DNA from: Homarus americanus
Lineage: Eukaryota > Arthropoda > Malacostraca > Decapoda > Nephropidae
DNA: 64,000 bases
NCBI RefSeq assembly: GCF_018991925.1
Contig: NW_024732238.1
Location: forward strand, 8,450,642 to 8,514,641
Direction of reading: 5' to 3'
Positions within the stretch are counted from its first letter, which is position 1, and each line of letters begins with the position of its first letter. The notes beneath the pieces were generated by a model. It was not told the DNA's origin and searched no databases. It was given only the letters and a program-made list of their open reading frames with translations. A program made the position numbers and the translations under genes. This document shows, one piece after another, positions 35,163 to 45,470 of the stretch.

Positions 35163-36896
35163 GGTGGAGGCTGGGGGGTATAGTGATGGTGGAGGCTGGG
35201 AGTATAGTGATGGTGGAGGCTGGGGGTTATGGAGGCTGGAGCTGAGGGGGTGATGGTGATGGGGCTGGATGGTGGAGGCTGGGTGTATAGTGATGGTGGA
35301 GGCTGGGGTATAGTGATGGTGGAGGCTGGTGGTATAGTGATGGTGGAGGCTGGGGGTAGTGGTGGGCTGGGGGTATAGTGATGGAGGAGTATAGTGAGGT
35401 TGGGGGTATAGTGATGGTGGGGTAGTGATGGTGGAGGCTGGGGGTAGTGGTGGGCTGGGGGTATAGTGACGGTGGAGGCTGGTGGTATAGTGACGGTGGA
35501 GGCTGGTGTATAATGATGGTTGAGGCTGGTGGTATAGGCGATGGTGGAGGCTGGTGGTATAGTGATGGTGGAGGCTGGTGGTATAGTGATGGTGGAGGCT
35601 GGGGTATAGTGATGGGAGGCAAGTGATTGTGGAGGCTGGGGTATATAGTGATGGTGGAGGCTGGGGGTATAGTGATGGTGGAGGATGGGGTATAGTGATG
35701 GTGGAGGCTGGTGGTATAGTGATGGTGGAGGCTGGGGTATAGTGATGGTGGAGGCTGGAGGCTGGTGGTATAGTGATGGTGGAGACGGGTGGTAGGCAGT
35801 GATGGTGGAGGCTGGTGGTATAGTGATGGTGGGCTGGTGGTATAGTGATGGTGGAGGCTGGTGGTATAGTGATGGTGGAGGCTGGTGGAGTGATGGAGGC
35901 TGGGGTATAGGTGATGGTGGAGGTTGGGGGTATAGTGATGGTGGAGGATGGGGTATAGTGATGGTGGAGGCTGGGGTATAGCGATGGTGGAGGCTGGGGG
36001 TATAGTGATGGTGGAGGCTGGTGGTATAGTGATGGTGGAGGTGGGGTATGGTGGTATGGTGGAGGCTGGTGGGCAGTGATGGTGGAGGCTGGTGGTATGA
36101 GTGATGGTGGAGGCTGGGGGTATAGTGATGGTGGAGGCTGGGGGGTATGTCATGGTGGAGGTTGGGGTATAGTGATGGTGGAAGCTGGGGTATAGTGATG
36201 GAGGCTGGTGGTACAGTGATGGTGGAGGTTGGGGGTATAGTGATGGTGGAGGTGGGGTATAGTGATGGTGGGCTGGTGGTATAGTGGTGGAGGCTGGTGG
36301 AAGATGGTGGAGGCTGGGGTATAGTGATGGTGGAGGTTGGGGGTATAGTGATGTGGAGGCTGGGGTATAGTGATGGTGGAGGATGGGGGATAGGCTGGGG
36401 GGATGTGGAGGCTGGTGGTATGAGTGATGGTGGAGGCTGGGGGTATAGTGATGGTGGAGGCTGGTGGTATAGTGATGGTGGAGGCTGGTGGAGTATAGTG
36501 ATGGTGGAGGCTGGGGTATAGTGATGGTGGAGGCTGGGGGTATAGTGATGGTGGAGGCTGGGGGTATAGTGATGGTGGAGGCTGGAGGGTATAGTGATGG
36601 TGGAGGCTGGGGGTATAGTGATGTGGAGGCTGGTGGTATAGTGATGGTGGAGGCTGGTGGTATAGTGATGGTGGAGGCTGGTGTTATAGTGATGGTGGAG
36701 GCTGGGGGTATATGATGGTTGAGGCTGGTGGTATAGTGATGGTGGAGGATGGGGGTATAATGATGGTTGAGGCTGGTGGTATAGTGATGGTGGAGGCTGG
36801 TGGTATAGTGATGGTGGAGGCTGGGGTATATAGTGATGATGGAGGCTGGGGGTATAGTGATGGTGGAGGCTGGGGGTATAGTGATGGTGGAGGCTG
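35163..36896. repeat. 24-bp minisatellite array, about 1.7 kb
   Basis: About 70 units of TATAGTGATGGTGGAGGCTG followed by GTGG, GGGG or GGG. A 24-bp unit gives an 8-residue period (GIVMVEAG) on the + strand. The right edge joins a CR1 copy directly at 36896/36897. Confidence 0.95.
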
Positions 36897-37580
36897 CAAA
36901 TTAAGATGCTTTAACCTGTCTCTGTACTCAAGGTTCCTAATGCCCGGGATATAGTCTTGTCATTCTCCTCTTGAATTCTTTCTAGGAATTCTATATCCAT
37001 TCTGTAATACAGTGATCTGAACTGAACTGCGTAATCCAATTGAGGTCTCACGAGCGCAAGATATACTTTTAGAATAACCTCGGTAGTCTTGTAACTAACA
37101 CTCCTTTGTATGAACCCAAGTACTTTGTTAGCCTTGTTTCGTGCAAATACACATTGTTTACTAGGTTTAAGATCCCTACTTACCATTGCTCCTAAATCTC
37201 TCTCTCAGTCGGATTTTTCTATAACGTCATTGTTCCATCTGGAATTTGGTTTCCCTGTTTACATCTCCTACACTAAGTACTTTATATTTGTCCACGTTAA
37301 ATTTCATCTGCCATTTTTCAGACCATTCGAAAAATTTGTTTATATCTTCCTGTAGTTTTGCAGAGTCGTTATGTATATAATAAATTATAATTGTCCAAGC
37401 ACTGAGGCTTGGGGTAATCCACTGGTGACGTTTTCCCAACCGGATTTAGTGTCTTTAATGCTTACTTGCTGTTTCCTGTCCTAATCATTTTAGAATATCT
37501 CCTCCAATGCCATGAGCCTCCACTTTTCTTATTAGTCTGTCGTGGGGGGACTGTCGAAGGCTTTGCTATAGTCAAGATAC

Positions 37581-37890
37581 AAGTGATTGCGGGCCCTTCG
37601 TGCCCGGTGAAAGTTTGAACGCTCGTGCTTGGCTAGCGCGCAACCACCGTCCGGCTGACAGCGTACAGCGAATGAGGGTGCGCCAAGTCCGTAGACGTGC
37701 ATCGTTTTCCAGCGTAGATAAAATAGTTAATCAATGCCTTCCTAAAGAAACCATCGACATTGGACCAGGTTTGTTCCACTCTACGAATTTTTTGCTATTT
37801 TTCCATCAAGTTTGATGAAAAACGATTGTGCCGTTTCGGCTGCCCAGAACAGACAGACACACACACAGGGCTATTCCTATAGTATATTAG
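37581..37890. mobile_element. 310-bp insertion inside CR1 copy A1, flanked by AAGATAC duplication
   Basis: The CR1 sequence is interrupted between GTCAAGATAC and AAGATACCACATC. The heptamer AAGATAC occurs on both sides (37574-37580 and 37891-37897). The related CR1 fragment near 61449-61470 runs straight through (GTCGAGATATACCACATC), giving an empty site. The insert is GC-rich at its left (GCGGGCCCTTCGTGCCCGG, a near-palindrome) and ends in a CA tract and CTATTCCTATAGTATATTAG. The class is unknown; it could be a SINE or other small non-autonomous element. Confidence 0.75.
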
Positions 37891-38534
37891 AAGATACCAC
37901 ATCATAGTTGTGCCCGTCGTCCACCGATTCGAAAACAGCTGAAATTAATAGATTAGTTAGACATGAACGCCTGCTTGTGAAGCTATGTTGGAAATCATTG
38001 ATCAACTTGTGCTTCTCCAGGTGATTTCGAATAGAGTTTGAAATTATTGCTTCCAGTAATTTGCCTACAATTGATGTTAAACTGAATGGACAGTAATTCA
38101 AGGAGAGTGATCTATCTCCCTTCTTGAAAATCAGTATTACATTTGCTATACTCCGGGATTCTGGTACTTCCACCGTTTTTAATGACATGTTGAATAAATT
38201 TGCTAAGGGCATACTAAGCTCTTCCTTACATTCCTTTAATACTCTGGCAAATATCTCATCGGGACCTGGTGACTTATTAGGCCTTAGCTTGTCTATTTGC
38301 TTACTAACATCGTTACTAGTCACTATTATCTCACTTAACCTATTTTCTTCACTATTTCTGTATATAATCGGTGCCTCACGTTTCACGTTTAAATTTTCGG
38401 TGGTGAAAACGGATGAAAAATATGTTCCGATTATTGCTCCTTTCTCCGTCGTTATCCGTTAGCTCGCCGGTATCTGACTGTCTTGGTTCAATCTTTTCTC
38501 GTGTTTTAGTTTGATACATTTGAAAGAATCCCTT

Positions 38535-38778
38535 GACGGGGAGATATAATAGAAGTATTTAAGCGGGTGAAAGGAATCAATAAAGTAGATATAGATAAAG
38601 TTCTTATAATATCCGAGCGGGATAGGATTCGTATCAACGGATTTAAGTTGGATAAGTTTAGGTTTAGGAGGGAGATAGGATGGAACTGGTTCACAAATAG
38701 GGTGGTAGACTCTCGACAGGAGCTGCCATGCAAAGGCCAACCGGCCTATTGCAGACTCCTTATTTTCTTATGTTCTTA
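38535..38778 (+). mobile_element. 3' end of a CR1 element (subfamily B) nested in CR1 copy A1
   Basis: The plus strand reads the last part of CR1 ORF2 (KGINKVDIDKVLIISERDR, NGFKLDKFRFRREIG, WFTNRVVDSRQE), then the shared 3' UTR and the octamer end TTTCTTATGTTCTTATT. It is heavily 5'-truncated and lies antisense to its host. In the related copy at 62040-62095 about 40 bp of host sequence, missing here, sit at the insertion point, so the insertion came with a target deletion. Confidence 0.85.
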
Positions 38779-40045
38779 TTATTCCTCTTTGCTTTTCTTA
38801 CCTCAGTCTTAACCCTACCGGCCAATACCTTGTAATAATCTCGGAGGTAAACTTCACCATGATTTATTCCCCTACCTATAGCCTTCCTTTGTTCAATTAA
38901 ATTCTTTAAATAATTATATGTTCATTTAGGGTCATTGTTATTTGATCTGAGTTTTCTGTATGGTATGTTCTGCCTTTGTGAATTAAGTAATTCTTTACTT
39001 AAATTGTTGTGGAACTCTTCAACCTCAGATCTTGTGATCAGGTCATCCTCAACTGTCATATTTTGTGAGATTATCGTTGTCAGGTCTCCAGGAAAGTGAG
39101 GTCGCCCTATGTGTGAGGTCACGTAATTCACCCCCAAATGTGATACCCCTTCTCCCAGTTGCCTTTCAAACAATTAAAGTTTGCCCTTCTGAAATCTGGG
39201 ACTTTAATGGAATGGAATTTTCCTTGGGACTGACATTAAATTCGACTTTGAATCTCACTTCTTTGTGATAGCTGTTGGCTAGTTCGTTCCCTACCTCGAC
39301 ATTAATAATGATGTTTTCTCTGTTTGACAGAACTAAATCGAGTACTATATTATTACACCCCGGGTGGGTTCGGCTATATGTTGGCTCGGGAAACAGCCCT
39401 GAACTGTTTCAAGAAAATACTCTGATTCTGAGTTTCCCATAAGGTCGGTCCAATCTATTTGACTAAAGTTAGAGTTGCTTATTATATCTGGATGCCCTGT
39501 GCATTTCATGCCAAATAAGTCACTCATTAATTCTATCAAGATTAGGAGGTCAATTATATTACTCCTATGATTAATTTTTCCCTACTATTGTTTAATTCTA
39601 TCCAAATTTTTTCTGCATTCAGTTCAGTTTTTATTTCCTTACTACTTCACTCTTCAGATTATCCCTGACATAGATTGGTACTGTTCTCCGCCTCCTTTCC
39701 TAATCTGGCTATCGGCGTGGAATAAATTTTAATCTGTAATTTGGTATTCGACAAGTACCTTTCGTGAGCAAATTTATCCATGTTTTCGGTGAATGCTATT
39801 ATATCGATTTTTTTTTCAGTACATACCAATGCCCTGATATCATCCATTTTGTTTCTTACACTTCTACTGTTTGCATAGTAGACATTTAAGTTAGTAATGT
39901 TCTGAGTCCTCTCTGTCGCATTTAGGTTTTAACTCCCTGCCTAATTTAGTTTTTTCATCATTCCTAGCATTGTTTCTCTGTAACTTTTTATTTTGTTTAC
40001 CAGCTCCCACTGTAGTCTCCTATATCCCCGTGCTCATATGTTCCC

Positions 40046-40809
40046 CTAGCAGTTTAAAGACTTAAAAAATCTTTTGAGCTGCCCTCTCGAGAGAGCCACC
40101 AGGGTTGCCACCCCATCCCTAGCATAAAGGTCCCTTCTGCCATAAAAGTTGTCCCAGTTGTCAATGAATGGGACTGATATTGACTTGCAATATCTGTCAA
40201 GACGGCCGTTGACACCAACTGCCCTTGACAACAATTCATTGCCAGCTCTCCTTCTAGGCAGGACACCACATATGATAGGGATCCCTCCCTTCAACCTAAT
40301 ATGTTCTATAGCTGTCTTGAACATAACAAGAAGCTCCTCACTCTTACACCGGCCAATATCATTGCGTCTTGCACTAGGGCAGATAATGGGTTTGTTCCCA
40401 TTACCAGACAAGATATTTTACGTCCTGTCAACTATATCCCCCACCCCAGCTCCTGGCAAACACACTTGCATCCTATTTTTATTTATTCCACAGAAAGCTC
40501 TATCCAGGTACCGTTCCTGGAGATCACCAACAATAAAGGTTTTCGTACCTTCCTTGTCAGCCCCGTCCCTGACTTAGCTGTTGTCGTTTCCTTTGTGTTT
40601 TTTCTCACCACCAGTTTGGTCATTCCTCTCCTAACAACCCTCCATTTGCCTGTGTCTTCGTCAGACACGGGCTCTACTTGTCTCGTGTCTTCCTCCTTCA
40701 TCATCGCAATCACTTCCTTTAATTTCAAGTTCTTTGCCTTGACCTTCACTAACTCAGCTGTCAGAAGGGCACAGATCTGCTCACAACAAACACTAGCCAT
40801 TACTGACAA
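40046..40809 (-). pseudogene. CR1 ORF1: N-terminal domain plus SGNH/GDSL-type esterase
   Basis: The N-terminus (40809-40483) starts MASVCCEQICALLTAELVKV from the second Met and is followed by a charged, probably coiled, segment (AKNLKLKEVIAMMKEED) and a basic region. The esterase part shows a degraded block I where the nucleophile motif GDS reads GDL (near 40530), then PIICPSARRNDIGRCKSEEL, GGIPIICGVLPRRR, VNGRLDRYCKS and PFIDNWDNFYGRRDLYARDG (40411-40046). An ORF1 esterase is characteristic of CR1-clade elements; its proposed role is lipid or membrane interaction of the RNP. A frame change separates the two parts. The catalytic Ser is lost, so the product would be inactive even if made. Confidence 0.8.
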
Positions 40810-40861
40810 TTAATCCCCGGGAGCTAAGTGGGCCGTGACCTTTCCTCTAGCAAGGTAGATG

Positions 40862-42984
40862 AGAGTGTGAGGAAGGGAAGGAGCGGAGGTGATGGGGTGA
40901 GGGGAGGGGAGAGGAGGGAGGGAGTGGAGGTGATGATGAGAGAGGGAGGAGGAGAGGGGGAGGAGTGGAGGTGATGGGGTGAGGGGAAGGGAGAGGAGGG
41001 AGGGAGTGGAGGTGATGATGAGAGAGGAGGAGGAGGGAGGGAGGATGGGGGTGAGATGAAGGAGAGAAGGAGGGAGGGAGGTGATCAGAGAGGGAGGAGG
41101 AGGGAGGTGATGAGAGAGGGCGGAGGAGGAGGAGGGAGGTGGAGGGGTGAGGGGAGGGAGAGGAAGGAGGGAGTGGAGGTGAGGGGAGGGAGAGGAGGGA
41201 GGAGTGGAGGTGATGAGGAGAGAGGGAGTAGGAGAGGGGGAGGAGTGGAAGGATGGGGTGAGGAGGGAGAGGGAGGAGGAGGAGGTGATGAGGAGAGGGA
41301 GAGGAGAGGGAGGGTGGAGGTGATGGGTGAGGGAAGGGAGAGAGGGAGGGAGTGGAGGTGATGATGAGAGAGGAGGAGGAGGAGGGAGGATGGGGTGAGA
41401 TGAAGGGAGAGGAGGGAGTGGAGGTGATGACAGAGAGGGAGGAGGAGGAGGTGATGAGGAGAGAGGGGGAGGAGAGGGGGAGGAGTGGAGGTGATGGGGG
41501 AGGGAGGGGAGAGGAAGGAGGAGGAGGAGGGAGGGAGAGGAGGAGGGAGGGAGGTGATGAGGAGAGAGGAGAGGAGAGGGGAGGAGGGAAGTGATGGGGT
41601 GAGGGGAGGGAGGAGGGGAGGGAGGAGGTGGAGAGGAGAGAGGGAGAGGAGAGGGGGAGGGAGGAGGTGATGGGGTGAGGGGAGGGGAGAGGAGGAGGGA
41701 GTGGAGGTGATGAGGAGAGAGGGGAGGAGGAGAGGGAGGAGGAGGTGATGGGGTGAGGGAGGGGAGAGGAGGAGGGAGGAGGTGATGAGGAGAGGGGTAG
41801 GAGGGAGGGGTGATGAGGAGAGGGGAGGAGTGGAGGTGATGAGGAGAGGAGGAGGAGGTGATGAGAGAGGGAGGAGTGGAGGTGATGAGAGGGGGAAGAG
41901 TGGAGGTGATGAGAGAGGGGAGGAGTGGAGGTGATGAGAGGGGAGGGTGGAGGTGATGAGAGGGGGAGGAGTGGAGGTGATGAGGAGAGGGGGGAGGAGT
42001 GGAGGTGATGGGGTGAGGGAGGGAGAGGAGGGAGGGAGGGAGTGAGGTGATGAGGAGGAGGGAGGGAGGGAGGGGTGATGAGGAGAGGAGGAGGAGGGAG
42101 TGGAGGTGATGAGGAGAGGGGAGGAGTGGAGGGGTGATGAGGAGAGGGGAGGAGGGAGGCGATGAGGAGGGGGGGAGGAGTGGAGGATGAGGAGAGGGGG
42201 AGGAGTGGGAGGTGATGAGGAGAGGAGGGAGGGAGTGAGGTGATGAGGAGAGGAGGGAGGGAGTGGAGGTGATGAGGAGAGGGGAAGAGTGAGGTGATGA
42301 GAGGGGGAGAAGTGGAGGTGATGAGGAGGGGGAGGAGGGAGGTGATGGGGGTGAGGAGGGGAGAGGAGGGAGGGAGTGGAGGATGAGGAGAGGGGAGGAG
42401 TGGAGGATGAGGAGAGGGGGGGAGGAGGAGGTGATGAGGAGAGGGGGAGGAGGGGAGGTGATGAGGAGAGGGGAGGAGTGGAGGTGATGAGGAGAGGGGG
42501 AGGAGGAGGTGATGAGGAGAGGGGAGGAGTGGAGGTGATGAGGAGAGGGGAGGAGGGAGGTGATGAGGAGAGGGGAGGAGTGGAGGTGATGAGGAGAGGG
42601 GAGGAGTGGAGGTGATGAGGAGAGGGGGAGGAGTGAGGTGATGAGGAGAGGGGAGGAGTGGAGGATGAGGAGGGGAGGTGATGAGGAGAGGGGGAGGAGG
42701 GAGGTGATGGGGAGAGGGGAGGAGGAGGATGAGGAGAGGGGGAGGAGGGAGGTGATGAGGAGAGGGGAGGAGGGGAGGTGATGAGGAGAGGGGGGAGGAG
42801 GGAGGTGATGAGGAGAGGGGGAGGAGGAGGATGAGGAGAGGGGGGGGAGGAGTGGAGGTGATGGGGTGAGGGGAGAGGAGGAGGAGGAGGTGGAGAGGAG
42901 GAGGGAGTGGAGGTGATGAGGAGAGGGGAAGGGAGGTGATGAGGAGAGGGGGAGGAGGAGGTGATGAGAGAGGGGGGAGGAGTG
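40862..42984. repeat. 26-bp polypurine minisatellite array, about 2.1 kb
   Basis: Units built on GTGATGAGGAGAGGGGAGGA plus GTGGAG. Apart from the T in GTGATG and GTGG the + strand is nearly all purine. It abuts the 5' end of CR1 copy A1 on the left. On the right a CR1 copy is inserted, after which the same unit resumes at 43906. A minus-strand frame of 752 codons is an artefact (Ser/Pro/Leu repeat). Confidence 0.95.
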
Positions 42985-43905
42985 GGGTTCCCCCAGGCTC
43001 AGTACAGGCCCACTCTTGTTCATAACTACAAACGATTTAGATACTGGGATCAGCAGTGACATAAGCAAGTTGCGGATGACACAAAATAGGGCGGCAAATT
43101 AATTCAGGACAGGATGCAAATGCATTACAGGAGGATCTAAAATAAACTGCAGGGTGGTCTGAAAAATGGCAAATGAAATTCAACACCAGCAAGTGCAGCG
43201 TACTTATTTGGAAGAACAAATACTTATAATGTATACAGCCTGAACAACATCCACCACAGAAGTCGACTTGAGAGACCTGGGGTACTTGTAAGCGGACCTA
43301 CGGCCCAAAAACAGTGCGTTAATGTTCGAAATAAGGCAAACAGAGTATTGGGTTTATCACAGAAGTGTAAGTAACAAGAGTGGAAGGTCTTATACACTAT
43401 ATCTTGCGCTAGTTAGGCCGCACCTAGATTATGCACAGTTCAGTTCTCGTGCCCTTATAGAATGGATATAAATTCACTGGAGTCGGTGCAGCGAAGAGAC
43501 AAAAAATGATTCAGGGACTTAGAAACCTTCATATCAGGATAGGTTAAAGCTTGCATTCCCTGAAAGACGAAGAGTGCGGGGAGATATGGTAGAAGTATTT
43601 ACGTGGGTGAATCAGAAAGGGATAGCAGATAAAGAGTTCTTATAATATCCGGAGCAGGATAGGACTCGGAGCAACGGATTCAAGTTGGATAAGTTTAGGT
43701 TTAGGGAGGGAGATAGGAAGAAACTGGTTCACAAATAGGGTGGTGGACGAGTGGAACAAGCTTAGCAACTTTGTAGTAAGTGCGGGAACTCTGAAAGTTT
43801 CAAGGAGGCTAGATAGGTCATGGATGATAGAGAGTGGTAGTCGACAGGAGCTGCCACGCACAGGCAACCGGCCTATTACGAGACTCCTTAGCCACTTATT
43901 CTTAT
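42985..43905 (+). mobile_element. CR1-clade LINE, subfamily B copy 1, inserted in the purine array
   Basis: 5'-truncated copy beginning at the RT motif V/GFPQ(A/G)SV near 42985 and running to the 3' end at about 43905 (CACTTATTCTTATG). The FADDT catalytic box is visible near 43065 but split by a frameshift. Later motifs are ALVRPHLDYA, ERRRVRGDMVEVF, NGFKLDKFRF and VVDEW-like. GAGGAGTGG flanks both sides (42977-42985 and 43906-43914), but since this is also the array unit it cannot be called a target duplication with confidence. Multiple frameshifts: pseudogene. Confidence 0.88.
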
Positions 43906-44085
43906 GAGGAGTGGAGGTGATGAGGAAGGGAGGAGTGGGTGATGAGGAGGAGTGGAGGTAATGAGGGAGGAAGTGGAAGCGACAGGGAGAGGGAGGGAGA
44001 AGGGAGGAGGAGTGGAGGTGATAAAGGGAGGGAGGAGTGATGAGGGAGAGAGGAGGTGAGAAGGGAGTGGAGGTGATGAGGGAGA
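43906..44085. repeat. Continuation of the 26-bp purine array
   Basis: Same GGAGTGGAGGTGATGAGG unit as 40862-42984, resuming in phase after the inserted CR1. Confidence 0.9.
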
Positions 44086-45004
44086 GGATAAAGTAATAAA
44101 AGAAAAGAAGAAAAATAGAAAGTAATAAAGAAAAAAGAAAAATAAGTAATAAAAAAGAAAAAATAGAAAGTAATAAAGAAGAAAAGAAGAAGTAAAGTAA
44201 TAAGAAAAGGAAAAATAAATAATAAAAGAAAAAAAAATAAGTAATAAAGAAAAAGAAAATAAGTAATAAAGAAAGAAAAGAAATAGAAAGTAATAAAATA
44301 AAAGAAAAAAAGAAAACAAAAAAAGAAAAGAAAAAGAAAGTAATAAAAGAAGAAAAGGAAAAATAGAAATAATAAAAGAAAGAAAAAGAAAAATAGAAAG
44401 TAATAAAAGAAAAAGAAAAAGAAAGTAATAAAGAAAAAGAAAAATAAAAGTAAAAAAAAGAAAATAGAAAGTAATAAAAAAGAAAAGAAAAATAGAAAGT
44501 AATAAAAAAGAAAAGAAATAAAAGTAATAAAAAGAAAAAGAAAAAATAGAAAGTAATAAAAAAGAAAAAAAGAAAAAAATAGAAAGTAATAAAGAAGAAA
44601 AAAAAAAATAGAAAAATAATAAAAGAAGAAAAAAAGGAAAAATAGAAAGTAATAAAATAAACTAATAAAGAAAAGAAAAGAAAAATAGAAAGTAATAAAG
44701 AAAAAGAAATAGAAGTAATAAAGAAGAAAAGGAAAATAAGTAATAAAAGAAAAGAAGGAAAGTAAATGTAATAAAAGAAAATGAAAATGTCGAGAAAGAA
44801 AAAAGAAAGAAGGAAACAGAAAGTAACAAAGGTAAAGAGAAAAAGGAAAGAAGAAATGAAGTAATAAAAGAAGAAGAAAGAGTAAATGTCGAGAAAGAAA
44901 GAAAGAAAAATAGAAAGTAATAAAGAAGAAATAGAAGTAATAAAGGAAGAAAAGAAATGAAAGTAATAAAGGAAAGAAAAAAAGAAAAAGAGAAACAGAA
45001 GTAC
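44086..45004. repeat. A-rich minisatellite (GAAAAATAGAAAGTAATAAA core), about 0.9 kb
   Basis: Degenerate 20-28-bp units of GAAAAATAGAAAGTAATAAA with variable A runs. Composition is almost only A, G and T. It is embedded within the purine array. Phe/Leu-rich minus frames are artefacts. Confidence 0.92.
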
Positions 45005-45470
45005 AGGGTGAGAGGAGAAGGGAAGTGGAGGTGATGAGAGAGGAGGAAGTGGAGGTGACGAGGAGAGGAGGAGTGGAGGTGATGGGGAGAGGGAGGAGTG
45101 GAGGTGATGAGGGAGGAGGGAAGTGATGGGGAGAGGGGGAGGAGTGGAGGTGATGAGGAGAGGGGAAGGAGTGGAGGTGATGAGGAGAGGGAGGAGTGGA
45201 GGTGATGGGGATAGGGGAGAGGAAGGAGGGAGTGGAGGTGATGGGGAGAGGGAAGAGAAGGGAGGGAGTGAAGGTGATGGGGAGAGGGAAGAGGAGGGAG
45301 GAGTGAAGGTGATGGGGAGAGGAGGGAGTGGGGGTGATGGGGGGAGAGGAGGGAGTGGGGTGATGGGGAGAGGAGGGAGTGGGGGTGATGGGTAGAGGAG
45401 GGACGGAGGGAGAGAAGGTGATAAGGAGAGGAAGGGGGAGTGGTGATGGAGAGAGGAGGATTTGTTGTCG
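45005..45470. repeat. Third block of the purine array
   Basis: GTGGAGGTGATGGGGAGAGG-type units, with a GAGGGAGTG variant enriched towards the right end. Confidence 0.9.

Larger units (their letters stand above)
36900..39905 (-). pseudogene. CR1 ORF2 (endonuclease plus reverse transcriptase), degraded
   Basis: Normally nicks target DNA and reverse-transcribes the element's own RNA. Pieces in order: endonuclease N-terminus (near 39905-39659, NSRSVRNKMDDI and DIIAFTE); endonuclease middle (39539-39345), where the usual GDFN motif reads SNSN before FSQIDW, so a catalytic Asp is lost; linker (39173-38922, DLITRSEVEEFHNNL and NIPYRKLRS); RT N-terminal half (38386-37877, NKSPGPDEIFARVLKECKEE, SLNYCPFSLTSIVGKLLE, HLEKHKLINDFQHSF); RT C-terminal part (37439-36911, ANKVLGFIQRSV, YLALVRPQLDYAVQF). 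Near 37375 the sequence jumps from FIIYIND-like residues to DSAKLQEDINKF, removing the FADD catalytic box. Multiple stops and frameshifts are present. No product is expected. Confidence 0.88.
36897..40858 (-). mobile_element. CR1-clade LINE, subfamily A copy 1 (5' end present, 3' end lost)
   Basis: Read on the minus strand: 5' UTR beginning near 40858, ORF1 with an SGNH/GDSL-type esterase, then ORF2 with APE-type endonuclease, linker and reverse transcriptase. The order and the esterase in ORF1 are diagnostic of the CR1 clade. The copy stops at 36897 inside the C-terminal part of ORF2 (after KHLNL), where a 24-bp array takes over. The 3' end is therefore missing, which is unusual because LINEs normally lose their 5' end. 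Two other elements are inserted in it (37581-37890 and 38535-38778), and the RT catalytic box is deleted. Confidence 0.9.

Noticed and set aside
37581..37890. tRNA-derived SINE head
   Set aside because: TGGCTAGCGCG and GTTCAAAC-like strings vaguely recall A and B boxes, but spacing and orientation do not fit, so the class is left open.
40810..43068. 752-codon minus-strand Ser/Pro/Leu frame resembling a low-complexity secreted protein
   Set aside because: Complement of the purine array, running into a CR1 insertion at one end.
42977..43914. 9-bp target-site duplication of CR1 copy B1
   Set aside because: The matching GAGGAGTGG is part of the surrounding repeat unit and would match without any duplication.
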